Below, in pieces: positions 1 through 10,924 of a stretch of DNA of 64,000 nt. The notes below the pieces were generated by a model. That model was not told the DNA's origin and searched no databases. It worked only from the letters and a program-made list of their open reading frames with translations. Origin of the DNA: Symsagittifera roscoffensis (lineage: Eukaryota; Xenacoelomorpha; Acoela; Convolutidae); the NCBI RefSeq assembly GCF_963678635.1, contig NC_087068.1, positions 4,857,079 to 4,921,078 on the forward strand, given 5' to 3'. Made by a program: the position numbers and the translations under genes. Each line of letters starts with the position of its first letter. Positions within the stretch are counted from its first letter, which is position 1.

Positions 1-940
1 TAAACATCTTGGACAACAAGAATATGGCGGTAAAATGGGATAAATGTGCATTTTTCTAAAAAGAAATAGAGTGGTTGGGTTTCCAGATATCAAATTCGGG
101 CGTGAAACTATTGGTGGGAAAATCGGATTCGATAAAAGCCTTCCAAAATCTAAAAACATATCCGAATTAAAGTCGTTCTTCGGCTCAATCAACCAAGATA
201 TGACGTTCGTCCCGAACTTGTCAACTCTAAGTTCTCCCTTACGACCAATTTTTGTTCAAAAAAATCAGTTTACCAATTGAACGACGATCATACGAAGGCG
301 TTCGAAGATCTAGAAAAAAATGATTAACAACATTACAGAGAACAATCATTTTGACATAAAAAGGATGTCAAGATTACAAACAGACGCCTTACATAGCTGG
401 GAGCCACTTTAGAACAATGGGACGGGAGAATTGGTTAACAATAGCATTCTCTTCCCGATTTTTACATAGCCATTAACGAAATAATCTACAAACGAATTGG
501 AATTGTTGGGAGTAGTCTGGGCTACATAACTTTTTAAAAATTACCTGTATGGCGCCGAGTTTGAAATCGTAAGGGACCATAAGGCATTGTTATCTTCACT
601 AAACGCCAATCATAGCAACAAAACTATGCACAGCAGACTAACCCGTTGGGTAAATCGAGTTTTACAATTTGATTTCAAGATCAAACACATACCGGGAAAA
701 GAAATTCGGTTTACAGATCTAATGTCGAGATTACCTTCAGGAAAGGCACTCCCAACTTCACATTATGATAGCGAATTTGTAGTGGCAACAGATAAAAAGA
801 TTGTAGAAAACCTCTCTGTAAATATTGATTGTAAAAAGGATGATTGTAAAAAGAACGATTTGTACAATCCAGTGGATGTAAATACTATCAGTAACTTGGA
901 TTGTAATAATCCAATGGGCGGAAAGAAAGAATTACGCTAA
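1..940 (+). pseudogene. pol remnant: RT tail and RNase H (copy 1)
   Basis: The right-hand end of the reverse transcriptase reads in pieces. A GW-type motif, EIEWLGF, follows an in-frame TAA at about 58. The connection region (SELKSFFGSINQ) is in another frame. RNase H is split: a stretch with the Asp of LQTDALH near 380, a frameshift at GATLEQWDG near 415, then an open stretch from 587 containing HSRLTRWVNR and HIPGKEIRFTDLMSRL, which is the typical C-terminal end of a Ty3/gypsy RNase H. No active enzyme can be made. Confidence 0.85.
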
Positions 941-1450
941 GCATCCAACGGACGTTCTTCTCGAATAATCTGAATTACGTCAACGACGAAATTAGAATTT
1001 GTAATTCGAATCACTCGCGTTCAGAGTCCTGTACAAGCGGTTGTGCTCCATTAAATGTTTCAAAATTCGATTTTAATTATTTTTACTTGTCAGACAAAAC
1101 CTTCTTATTTTTTCTTGCCCAGTCAATACTATAAATTAATCAGTCCATAAGTTCAGAGAATAAAAAGTTGTTAGAAGACTTCCTCGCATCGGCGAACTTG
1201 CTAAAAGTTTCCCTCAGGGCGGAAAAAAAAGGAACTTTACTGAACTTCAACAACGATACAATGTCCGACATCTACAAGAAATTATTGGCTAAATAAAAGG
1301 GAGATCTCAAACTACCAGACACTCCGTTATCTCTTACCGATCACTGCAAGAACAAACTGATCAGACTCATGACGGACGAGGAGAAAATCCTCAAGAAGGT
1401 GAACAAAGCGGTAGAAGAAGGCAGACCATTGGATAGATTCGGAGGAAGGA

Positions 1451-2040
1451 TTGTTATTTAACGATAACAAACTGATAGTTCCTGCAGCTCTGAGGTCGTC
1501 ATTCCTGTCGCTACTACACGAAACTCACCCAGGACAGCTCATGATGAAATCTCTGGCAGAGAACTTTCGGTGGCCACATCTATACAGAGAGATCTACTAT
1601 CATGGGAAAAACTGTATCCAGTGCATCAAGGCTGGTAAGAATCTAAAGGTAATACAGGGTACGAACAATACGAAGAAATTACCGACTCTAACCGAACCTA
1701 ACGAAGAAATAGATTTAGACTTTGCGGGTACTTTGGGTACAAAAATTGGGGCAATTCAAAATACCTTTTGCTGTGCGTCAATCGCTTCTCAGCGTTTCCG
1801 TCAGCAAAGCTAGTGAATAACACCTCGGCTTCTTCGATTTTAGCATTCATGACAGACTATTGTCACCTTCACGGATTTCCGAAGTCTATTAGAGTCGACC
1901 ACGGGTCAGGTTTTACTTCTAACGATTTTAGAAACTTCTGCGAGAAGAACAACATTGAATTAATCATATGTACTGTCGGGGATCACAGATCCAACGAAGT
2001 CGTAGAACGATTCATCTAAACGGTTAAAGCAAAAATATTA
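1451..2040 (+). pseudogene. pol remnant: integrase (copy 1)
   Basis: Two overlapping open stretches in different frames. The first (1451-1813) carries the zinc-binding region: LHETHPGQ, then RWPHLYREI, then CIQCIKAGKNLK, and the first catalytic Asp in DLDFAG. The second (1768-2019) carries the second Asp in RVDHGSGFTSNDF and the Glu in RSNEVVERFI. A frameshift lies near 1760-1800, and a TAA directly after VVERFI ends the frame. The DDE triad is visible but divided between frames. Confidence 0.88.
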
Positions 2041-2503
2041 GCAATGTCGTATAAGGATCCAAAACCATCTTTAAATACGGCTATCGACAAAATCATCCGG
2101 AATTTTCGTTCAACGAAACAATAATCCATTGGATGCTCTCCTTTTTCAAAACATTTTAATAGATCCCCTAACACGTTTTGGAAATCTCTGGTCTCTCACG
2201 CGATTACTTTAGATAAAGGGAAGTTGATAGTATCAAAAACAGGGCACAAGACCGGGGAGCAGATGACACTTTTGAGGATGGCTATCTGGAAAACATAGCG
2301 ATAGACAAAAGGGGGTATATTAGTGACCCTTCGGACAAAGTAGACAGAAGTCTTCAGTGTGCCCCACTATCAACTCCATTCAGCCAAGGACGTGACTGGT
2401 TTAGGAAGACAGTTAACCGAAGGAAATACGAACCCTATATTAAACCACTTGGGGGAAACCAGCGTCGGATACGAAACATACGGTTACATTAGACAATGGA
2501 CAT

Positions 2504-3270
2504 GTGATCAGAAAATCTGACCTAGCTTTTAATAAAATCCAAACGTCGGTCCCAAGTGAATTTTCGGCAGTACCGAATACGTTAATTAACAGCCATGATT
2601 TAGCAGGGAAACGAAAGAGAAACTCACCGTTGAAGAGACCAGACTCAAATGAAGGAGGCCCATCGACGAGCTATAAACCAACGGGAGAAAAGGCAACGAA
2701 AAGCAGGAGAACGAAAACCCCAAGCACTAAATGTTCAAAATTCGCATTTAGTGATTTAGATTCCTCGCTAGAAGTAGACCTTTGGGACAAGTTTATCGAC
2801 AATTATTTAGGTACGGATTTGGAAATTGTATATAAAACACCGACTTTTAATATTGATAGTGATTTAGATCAGCCAAGACGTACCTTACCAATACGAACAC
2901 GCAGACGAAGATCACTCTCCCAACGGGCACAGGCGATGATCCGATTAAAAAAGAAAGTTCTCCGGAAAAGACATTAGAGACGCCTAAAACTCCGGTATGC
3001 AAAAAACCTCGGTCAAAAAGGAATCCAGGCCCCCCTAAATTTTACGGAGAAAGGCGCTTCATTGACCAGGTGACTCTTGGAACAGTAATCAGCGGATTAG
3101 CAGATTCTGAGGACGAGCCCCTAATAACATTCTCCGGCTCAAAAAGCCTACAGACAACGTACCCCTCGGCGTCCCCATCGGATTACTTGACACCAATCGA
3201 AGATATACCAATGCACCCAACACTGGTGGCGGAAACCACACAAGGCTCCACTTCAACATCTACTTCTCTA
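2504..3270 (+). pseudogene. pol C-terminal extension, frameshifted (copy 1)
   Basis: This is the counterpart of 10925-11716 in copy 2. It is a Ser/Pro/Lys/Arg-rich, low-complexity region following the integrase, with clusters such as GKRKRNSPLKRP. A 4-bp deletion close to 2890 moves the frame, so the first open part ends at 2977 and the remainder continues from about 3070 in the original frame. It has no recognised domain and probably corresponds to the poorly conserved tail of pol or a downstream ORF. Confidence 0.7.
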
Positions 3271-3284
3271 ACACGTTTGGGAAA

Positions 3285-3745
3285 ACGTTCTATTTTTTTC
3301 AAGTAAAGGAAAGAATGTTTTAGGATCGATGATCCGAACACTTTATCGCATAACTCAGAATGAGATAGATGTGCAGCAAAAGTTAAGATATAATAAGTAT
3401 CACAACAAAATACGATGATAAAAGCACACAAAAATCGACTCCAAATTAAGTTCGAATCTCTAGAGACTTATTCCCTGCCATGACTTTAAAGAAATTTTTT
3501 TTCAAGTAAGTAAAGGAAGAGTACTTTAGGATCGATGATCCTTACACTTTTTCGCAAAACTCAGAATGCGATAGATTTATTAGTAGTAAGTAGAACGTAG
3601 CATGTAAAACGTAAGAATGATAAGAAAAGTAAGTAAGTATGTAGTAATTAGTATGTATTCAATATGAAACACAATGATAAGAAAAGTACACAAACATCGA
3701 CTCAAGTTAAGTTTAAATCTCTAGAGACTTAGTCCCTGCTATGGC
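3285..3745. repeat. tandem direct repeat, 2 units of about 210 bp
   Basis: Two diverged copies, about 3299-3490 and 3510-3740. Both contain AAGTAAAGGAA, then TTTAGGATCGATGATCC, then ACTCAGAATG.GATAGAT, and later CACAAA.ATCGACTC and TCTCTAGAGACTTA. GGATC/GATCC can form a short stem. The repeat begins right after the truncation point of retroelement copy 1. Confidence 0.8.
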
Positions 3746-4047
3746 TGAAAACTGAAATCGGTATACTCCCCCCACAAAAAGGAATTTGCTTTTTTTTGTG
3801 TAAGGACTGGTACTAAAGATGGTTCGAGCCGGGCAAACAAAACAAAACAAAACTTGTACTCCTAGGCAAAAATTCCCCACCTTTTTTCCGAAAGGTTTCT
3901 CGGCCCCCCTGAACGCAGGAGCCGGAGCTTTCAGATATAGTAGGTAGTAACAAGAGACAGCGGGCATTATAATTTGAGCCAATAAAAAGTAGCTATCAAA
4001 TACAAATTTATCAAAAGTTGCAAAAATTGTGTCGAAATCATCACAAA

Positions 4048-4137
4048 TTTTTTCAGATCTGAAATAACCAAGAAAAAATAAAATTTCAGATCTGAAATTA
4101 GATCTGAAATAACCCATTCCTAAATTATCCAAGCGTT
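4048..4137 (+). repeat. dispersed AGATCT-rich repeat, copy 1
   Basis: Contains CAGATCTGAAATAACC, AAGAAAAA, TTTCAGATCTGAAAT and TTATCCAAGCGTT. The same order recurs at 50635-50730 (CAGATCTGAGATAGCC, AAGAAAAA, TATCCAAGCGTT), so this is one dispersed element. AGATCT palindromes are frequent in both. Confidence 0.7.
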
Positions 4138-4139
4138 AA

Positions 4140-4358
4140 TCAGTTTACATTTAGAAGACATACTTTTGCCAGTAGGTGTAAGCTATCAACCTCACTTGTA
4201 AGCTGTGTGTTGGGAGGACGCCACCGTTGAGTTAAATGTCTCGCAGAGCCACAGGCAAATTTTTCGGTACATCGCCAACATGCCAAAGCGGCAACACTCG
4301 TAACATGGTACAAATTTGCAATATGACAGAACACTCGTGATTGTCTGCCTTTTATCAC
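4140..4358 (-). pseudogene. FLYWCH-like zinc-finger fragment
   Basis: A minus-strand open stretch of 72 codons. Visible features are a KGR start, NLYHVTS, then WRCTEKFACGSARHLT, and 25-30 residues later LHLL. The order Gly-Lys..Tyr..Trp-Arg-Cys..Cys..Ala-Arg..His resembles the FLYWCH zinc finger found in MULE-type transposons and some host proteins. The final His-x-His is imperfect. The flanking minus-strand sequence (4380-4780) has stops in every frame, so this is either an isolated exon or, more likely, a fossil of a transposon. Assigned by motif only. Confidence 0.35.
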
Positions 4359-4379
4359 GCAACCGCTAACTCTGTCATG

Positions 4380-5994
4380 AACATTTATGAGGAAGGATTT
4401 CTGGGTTTAGTAGCCAATCCAAGGGATGGTATCCCGACCTGTTGAAGTTTCAGATTTTCCACTGACGAAAACCGTCAACAAGAATCCAGGTTTGGCAATA
4501 ACTTGACTCCTGGTTCCAAGATTGGAGTAAATCCTGGTTCCAAAACTTCAAACAATTAAGGAGAATGCTGTGAAAATTGAAAACCTGACGAACGTCTCAG
4601 AAGTAGAAAGCAACTGTGAATCTGACATTTTGGTGTTTAGTTGCGATTAAATCATGAATCGATGCCAGGAAATTAACTGCAGCGAAAAGGTTTGCAAAGC
4701 CTTCAATGCAAGCATTACTCCTAGCGGTTCCATAAAAAAAGATAACAAAAGCTCAGCGCATTCTTAAAAAAGATTTGATTTTTATGGACGTTGAACGGGC
4801 AGCACAACCGTTCTCCAATGGTCCAATTCAACGGCCTCTTTTTGTGTTTTTGTTGCAACTAACATATCTGAAGTTCTTGATACCAATACTGCCGGTAGTT
4901 CCTTAAGGTTTTGAACAAGGATAACCCAGTTTATACTAAAATTCGTGGTATTCAGACGATAAAATGGGAAATGAATTTGGGTCAGTTCGAGCACGTTAGG
5001 ATATTGTGGAACACATGGAATTTTTCCGATGAAGTTAAAACAAAACAAGTGACCGAACAAAGTACAAAGGAGTTAATAAATAGCCTCTATAGTTTTCGGA
5101 AACCAAATAGAAACCCTGAATTTTTCTTCAGATCAACATCTAGAGAGTTGCAAATTGTTAATGAAGTTCAGAGTTGTTTTAGATCTTTTCTGAATTTACT
5201 TTCAAAAAATTACAAGATTCAAATTAACAAAAAAGATCTACAAAAAATCTACAAAAACCAGACAGGTTCTTAAATAAATTTCGCTGAAATTTACCTTGTT
5301 TTGGTATTATAGTGTAGTTTCGGAGAAGCTTGACTAAGTGTTTGCTCATTAATTTGCTATGAATTGGTTTCGAAAAAATAAAACTTTTTTAGGATGTCTT
5401 TGATGATTTTGAAGAATCTTCGAAAAGTTTTGAAAAATCTTGAAGATCTTTTCTAGATTGCACGAAATATCAAGTTCCTCTGTTGAGCTGCCGGAGCGAT
5501 CATACACTTTCTGGGGTAATATTCATGTAGTTTGGACGCTTAGGTACTTTGGAAAAAGACGGAGTTATTTTAACTTTTCTTCGCTATCTCCAATAAATCT
5601 TCAAGAATATTCAAGATCTTAGCAAGATTTTCAAGATGACTGAACCTGGGATGCAACGAAACACAGTAATTGGGTTAATACTCACAGGCTCTTCATAAAA
5701 GTCAATCGACCACTAAAGAGAAACTTTGATGTTATCCGACAAACTCAGTTCAAGACCCGTACTTTTCAAGAAGGAGTTGAATTTTTTTTAAAAAAAGTGC
5801 TTTTTTTATTCATTTCGAATACCGGAGTTCTACTAATGCGAAGAAAAAATGTGTTCATGGCAGTTAAATTATTCTCACTACAGAGCTTCATTGTTTCATG
5901 AAAGTGTAAATTTTACTTTTCTTAGTTATTTCAATCTTGGGGGAAACTGGAAGAGATCCTCGGTTTTAGTTTACCTTTGAGATTTTTACCATTT
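4380..5994. other. non-coding interval between the two retroelement copies
   Basis: No gene I can defend. A minus-strand stretch at 4785-4925 and a plus-strand open stretch at 4911-5273 (120 codons, first ATG-type Met at about 4972) overlap each other, and neither resembles a family or has clear splice sites. Between 5400 and 5640 there is a run of AAGATTTTC/GAAAATCTT-type short repeats. Confidence 0.5.
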
Positions 5995-6206
5995 TGTATG
6001 TGGGTTTCTGGTGTGATTTAGTATTTTTATATTCATAATCCTGGACATTTTTCGATTAATTAAGTACCAGCTAACGTCTACTCTTCGAAGTCCAGTGGAA
6101 TTCGAGTCACTAGTTGCTCTTTTTAGACTACAGTCAGTTTTAATCCACACATTAATTTTATTCTGTTTTAAACTTAGTTAGATAACATAAATACCAGTGG
6201 TAATTA
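5995..6206 (+). repeat. 5' LTR (with internal deletion)
   Basis: Begins TGTATGTG and ends ACCAGTGGTAATTA. From 6055 on (TTAATTAAGTACCAG...) it matches the 3' LTR closely. Near its start it lacks about 45 bp present in the 3' LTR, and it has about 20 more bases near TTCTGTTTTAAAC. The divergence of the two LTRs indicates an old insertion. Confidence 0.75.
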
Positions 6207-6219
6207 TGGCGCAGTCAAC
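6207..6219 (+). promoter_or_regulatory. primer-binding site
   Basis: TGGCGCAGTCAAC starts at the base after the 5' LTR. TGGCGCAGTC is the usual start of the tRNA-primed binding site in many animal gypsy-group elements. It fixes the LTR boundary. Confidence 0.7.
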
Positions 6220-7240
6220 AACTGATTCAAATCTGCGGGGAATAACCACACGGTAGAATCTCCCACCCAATGGAACAACTGGATAGACCAATTTCACCTG
6301 GCTATCATTGCGAAGAAAAATCTAGATATAGAGAATCTAAAGGAACCATTGAAAGGGGGAGACAACGTTACCCATCCTAGAAGGCGCCCAGGAGTCAGAA
6401 ACTGACCAACAGAGGAAATGTAGAGAGGCCAGGAATAAAAAGACAATGCGAGTCTACGAACATAGAGAAGGAAAAATACGAGCAGAAAAGAAACGTAAAT
6501 TCGGAGGAATGAGGAGATGTGAGGCCGACAAAAGGTAAGATCAATCCTATACTTGGCCTTAGGAAGGAAAAAGAGTCTTTGCTCAAAAACATCCAAGGGT
6601 GAAAGCCCTAGGAATCTCGTTCAAAAAGTTTTTTGAACTGCTAGAAGCTGCTTTCATCAAACCGACAAAATTAACGTTTGAACGATATAATCAGCTAAGC
6701 AGGAAACAAAAGGATAGAGAATCGTACGAACAATTTCGGGGCTCATTATCAGTTTTAGCAATAATTGGAATCAACGCCGAACAGGAATGGATCAGAGACG
6801 TACTTATTTTTAACATGAAAAATTGTGAACTACAACGTAGACTACTTTCGGAAAGTCTTTATCAAGTGGATGCACTCAACCAAGCTATCATCGACGAAAA
6901 TAGCTATTACAACCACCTGAAATTAACAAATATGACGATATCATTCAACACGACAGGACTAGCGGCAGAGTGAACAAAAATTTTAATCATGTAAAAAAGG
7001 AACCAAGCTTGAAAATAGAAAGAATAAATACTTGTATGAAATGCGGGAACGCGTTTACCAAGCGTCATCTGAATGTGTGTCCGGCGAAGGAAATAATTTG
7101 TAACATTTTTAAATATTAAGGACATTTCGGAAGATTGTGTAAATCGAAAGGAAGAAAACCCGCTGTAAATACTGTAGAAGAAACTGTAAATAGTCAGAAT
7201 TGTTCATATAGACCCCAGAAGAAATTCAAGCAAGAAGTGA
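6207..7240 (+). pseudogene. gag remnant
   Basis: The best-preserved piece is 6599-6973, about 124 codons resembling a retrotransposon capsid: FERYNQLSRKQKDRESYEQF, then LRGSLSVLA-like and IRDVLIFNM segments. A nucleocapsid follows at about 7030-7150: CMKCGNAF, then C.IF....GHFGRLCKSKGR, which is a CCHC knuckle whose second Cys is Phe and which has an in-frame TAA before GHFGRLC. Upstream of 6599 there are several stops. The capsid cannot be made intact. Confidence 0.75.
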
Positions 7241-7249
7241 GGAAATTTT

Positions 7250-7900
7250 TTGCATGTGATCAACGCGTGGACCAAAGAGGGGATCAGCGACAACGACGAC
7301 TATTCCGTTCTGAACTTCAGAACCATCTATGACGCCAATGGCATAGAAACCACGAAATTAGTTAACATCGGACTGGGAGACGATGCGATAGTTAAACTGA
7401 ACATTCAAGTGGATTCTGCGAGCCCAGTGAGCTTCCCGAAGCAAAACGTTCTACACGAATTGAAGTTGAGAGACCCACATATGAAAATACACCCAGTAGA
7501 CAAGAAGACTAGGGAACTATACGGCGGATTTACCAATGACACAACCAACATCATTGGGAAAGTGACAGTGAGAATACAATCCAATGGATGGACCGCGGAC
7601 GAAACTCCAATTCTTATCACTTCTGGACATGAGAGGAATATCCTGGGAAATGATAATCTACCACGGATCGGAATCAAGATAGCTCAACGACAGCCTCTTT
7701 TACCCGTCAACAACGTAACACTTCCGGAGTTGTGTAAGTTAAACAATCATTCAGACGTAATTCTTAATCTGTATCATAAGTACAAAGGATTATTTGACAG
7801 AGTTGGGAAATACCATTGGACAGTAAAATTACTCCTTTTCACTCTCCATTCAAACCTGTTCAAACCAAAGGAAAAGAGTTCCCATGCATTTATTATATAA
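7250..7900 (+). pseudogene. pol remnant: aspartic protease and start of RT
   Basis: An open stretch of 216 codons. The protease active site is NIQVDSASPVSF (Asp-Ser-Ala in place of the common Asp-Thr/Ser-Gly), followed by FTNDTTNIIGKV and, near the end of the domain, NILGNDNLPRIGI, the usual ILGxDxL motif. The last part (LYHKYKGLFDRVGK) leads into the RT linker. Frame is lost near 7870 and continues in another frame with a TAG, so protease and RT are no longer joined. Confidence 0.82.
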
Positions 7901-8480
7901 TTTAAAGACGGAATTAAAAAGAAAGGAAAAGTAGTGGCATTTTGTGAAGTTGAACAAATGCGATGGAGACTAATTTATAAAACCGATAGTGATTACAAGA
8001 AAAAAAGACGGTGATATCAAGTTGGCATTAGATTCGAAACTATTAAATAATCAGATATTCAAGAACAAATATCAAACGCCAAACATACACGAGCTTATCG
8101 ACGACATAGCTCTTCAACTGTCCATCAAAGAGTCAGGGGAAGTTTGTTTCAGTAATTTAGATCTAAAAAATGCGTACAATCAACTGCAATTATGTTCAGA
8201 TACTAGCAAACAGTGCAATTTCAGTATTGTAGGGGGCGAAACCACCGGAACTTATAGGTTTTTAACGGGTTTTTACGGACTAGGCGATATGCCAAACGAA
8301 TTCCAGAGGGTGATGGATTCTTTATTAAAAGAAATTGCTTTTACCAATTGTTATATTGACGACATTTTAATAGCTTCGAGAGGATCATTTAATGAACACA
8401 AAGCGATATTAACAAAAATTTTAAACATCTTGGACAACAAGAATATGGCGGTAAAATGGGATAAATGTGCATTTTTCTAA
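7880..8480 (+). pseudogene. pol remnant: reverse transcriptase
   Basis: The open part, 7989-8480, carries the main RT motifs: ITRKKDGDIKLALDSKLLN, FSNLDLKNAYNQL (first catalytic Asp), GFYGLGDMPNEFQRVMD, and NCYIDDILIAS with the catalytic YIDD. Upstream, in the frame from about 7882, VPMHLLYNL and the KLNKCDGD region are interrupted by TAG and TAA. The frame ends at a TAA just before KEIEWLGF. Confidence 0.9.
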
Positions 8481-9361
8481 AAAGAAATAGAGTGGTTGGG
8501 TTTCCAGATATCAAATTCGGGCGTGAAACTATTGGTGGGAAAATCGGATTCGATAAAAGCCTTCCAAAATCTAAAAACATATCCGAATTAAAGTCGTTCT
8601 TCGGCTCAATCAACCAAGATATGACGTTCATCCCGAACTTGTCAACTCTAAGTTCTCCCTTACGACCAATTTTTGTTCAAAAAAATCAGTTTACCAATTG
8701 AACGACGATCATACGAAGGCGTTCGAAGATCTAGAAAAAAATGATTAACAACATTACAGAGAACAATCATTTTGACATAAAAAGGATGTCAAGATTACAA
8801 ACAGACGCCTTACATAGCTGGGAGCCACTTTAGAACAATGGGACGGGAGAATTGGTTAACAATAGCATTCTCTTCCCGATTTTTACATAGCCATTAACGA
8901 AATAATCTACAAACGAATTGGAATTGTTGGGAGTAGTCTGGGCTACATAACTTTTTAAAAATTACCTGTATGGCGCCGAGTTTGAAATCGTAAGGGACCA
9001 TAAGGCATTGTTATCTTCACTAAACGCCAATCATAGCAACAAAACTATGCACAGCAGACTAACCCGTTGGGTAAATCGAGTTTTACAATTTGATTTCAAG
9101 ATCAAACACATACCGGGAAAAGAAATTCGGTTTACAGATCTAATGTCGAGATTACCTTCAGGAAAGGCACTCCCAACTTCACATTATGATAGCGAATTTG
9201 TAGTGGCAACAGATAAAAAGATTGTAGAAAACCTCTCTGTAAATATTGATTGTAAAAAGGATGATTGTAAAAAGAACGATTTGTACAATCCAGTGGATGT
9301 AAATACTATCAGTAACTTGGATTGTAATAATCCAATGGGCGGAAAGAAAGAATTACGCTAA
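8481..9361 (+). pseudogene. pol remnant: RT connection and RNase H
   Basis: The same broken arrangement as in copy 1: KSFFGSINQ in one frame, a single-base loss at FTNW, RNase H fragments around LQTDALH and GATLEQWDG, then the open 9008-9361 with HSRLTRWVNR, HIPGKEIRFTDLMSRL and the linker toward the integrase. Several one-base losses are visible. Confidence 0.85.
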
Positions 9362-9739
9362 GCATCCAACGGACGTTCTTCTCGAATAATCTGAATTACG
9401 TCAACGACGAAATTAGAATTTGTAATTCGAATCACTCGCGTTCAGAGTCCTGTACAAGCGGTTGTGCTCCATTAAATGTTTCAAAATTCGATTTTAATTA
9501 TTTTTACTTGTCAGACAAAACCTTCTTATTTTTTCTTGCCCAGTCAATACTATAAATTAATCAGTCCATAAGTTCAGAGAATAAAAAGTTGTTAGAAGAC
9601 TTCCTCGCATCGGCGAACTTGCTAAAAGTTTCCCTCAGGGCGGAAAAAAAAGGAACTTTACTGAACTTCAACAACGATACAATGTCCGACATCTACAAGA
9701 AATTATTGGCTAAATAAAAGGGAGATCTCAAACTACCAG

Positions 9740-10560
9740 ACACTCCGTTATCTCTTACCGATCACTGCAAGAACAAACTGATCAGACTCATGACGGACGA
9801 GGAGAAAATCCTCAAGAAGGTGAACAAAGCGGTAGAAGAAGGCAGACCATTGGATAGATTCGGAGGAAGGATTGTTATTTAACGATAACAAACTGATAGT
9901 TCCTGCAGCTCTGAGGTCGTCATTCCTGTCGCTACTACACGAAACTCACCCAGGACAGCTCATGATGAAATCTCTGGCAGAGAACTTTCGGTGGCCACAT
10001 CTATACAGAGAGATCTACTATCATGGGAAAAACTGTATCCAGTGCATCAAGGCTGGTAAGAATCTAAAGGTAATACAGGGTACGAACAATACGAAGAAAT
10101 TACCGACTCTAACCGAACCTAACGAAGAAATAGATTTAGACTTTGCGGGTACTTTGGGTACAAAAATTGGGGCAATTCAAAATACCTTTTGCTGTGCGTC
10201 AATCGCTTCTCAGCGTTTCCGTCAGCAAAGCTAGTGAATAACACCTCGGCTTCTTCGATTTTAGCATTCATGACAGACTATTGTCACCTTCACGGATTTC
10301 CGAAGTCTATTAGAGTCGACCACGGGTCAGGTTTTACTTCTAACGATTTTAGAAACTTCTGCGAGAAGAACAACATTGAATTAATCATATGTACTGTCGG
10401 GGATCACAGATCCAACGAAGTCGTAGAACGATTCATCTAAACGGTTAAAGCAAAAATATTAGCAATGTCGTATAAGGATCCAAAACCATCTTTAAATACG
10501 GCTATCGACAAAATCATCCGGAATTTTCGTTCAACGAAACAATAATCCATTGGATGCTCT
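9740..10560 (+). pseudogene. pol remnant: integrase
   Basis: The zinc-binding part (LHETHPGQ ... CIQCIKAGKNLK) and first catalytic Asp (DLDFAG) are in 9872-10234. The second Asp (RVDHGSGFTSNDF) and catalytic Glu (RSNEVVERFI) are in 10189-10440, in another frame. A TAA follows VVERFI, and the same frame resumes with TVKAKILAMSYKDPKPSL. An N-terminal lead-in (DEEKILKKVNKAVEEGRP) is visible from about 9790. Confidence 0.88.
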
Positions 10561-10924
10561 CCTTTTTCAAAACATTTTAATAGATCCCCTAACACGTTTT
10601 GGAAATCTCTGGTCTGTCACGCGATTACTTTAGATAAAGGGAAGTCGATAGTATCAAAAACAGGGCACAAGACCGGGGAGCAGATGACACTTTTGAGGAT
10701 GGCTATCTGGAAAACATAGCGATAGACAAAAGGGGGTATATTAGTGACCCTTCGGACAAAGTAGACAGAAGTCTTCAGTGTGCCCCACTATCAACTCCAT
10801 TCAGCCAAGGACGTGACTGGTTTAGGAAGACAGTTAACCGAAGGAAATACGAACCCTATATTAAACCACTTGGGGGAAACCAGCGTCGGATACGAAACAT
10901 ACGGTTACATTAGACAATGGACAT

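Larger units (their letters stand above)
1..3274 (+). mobile_element. Ty3/gypsy retrotransposon, partial copy 1 (3' half of pol)
   Basis: This stretch repeats 8422-11699 of the window almost base for base. It begins at the window edge inside the reverse transcriptase and runs through RNase H, integrase and the C-terminal ORF. Homology stops at 3274, in the sequence TCTCTAACAC, before the element's end; no LTR follows. Differences seen from copy 2 are a few substitutions (for example Val/Ile in the RT tail, and bases in the 2.2-kb region) and a 4-bp deletion near 2890 that shortens the last ORF. All frameshifts and stops I compared are shared with copy 2. It is a dead fragment. Confidence 0.9.

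Noticed and set aside
4911-5273. 120-codon plus-strand ORF
   Set aside because: Protein-like in places but has no ATG at the start and no splice sites or family; it overlaps an equally plausible minus-strand stretch.
6294-6596. Minus-strand ORFs of 65-100 codons opposite gag
   Set aside because: Shadows on the reverse strand of the broken gag region.
8480-10440. Alternative genetic code (TAA read as Gln) suggested by TAA at probable Gln positions in pol
   Set aside because: Frameshifts accompany the stops, and other in-frame stops do not fit Gln. The mucin and the other two gene models end at normal TAA or TAG.
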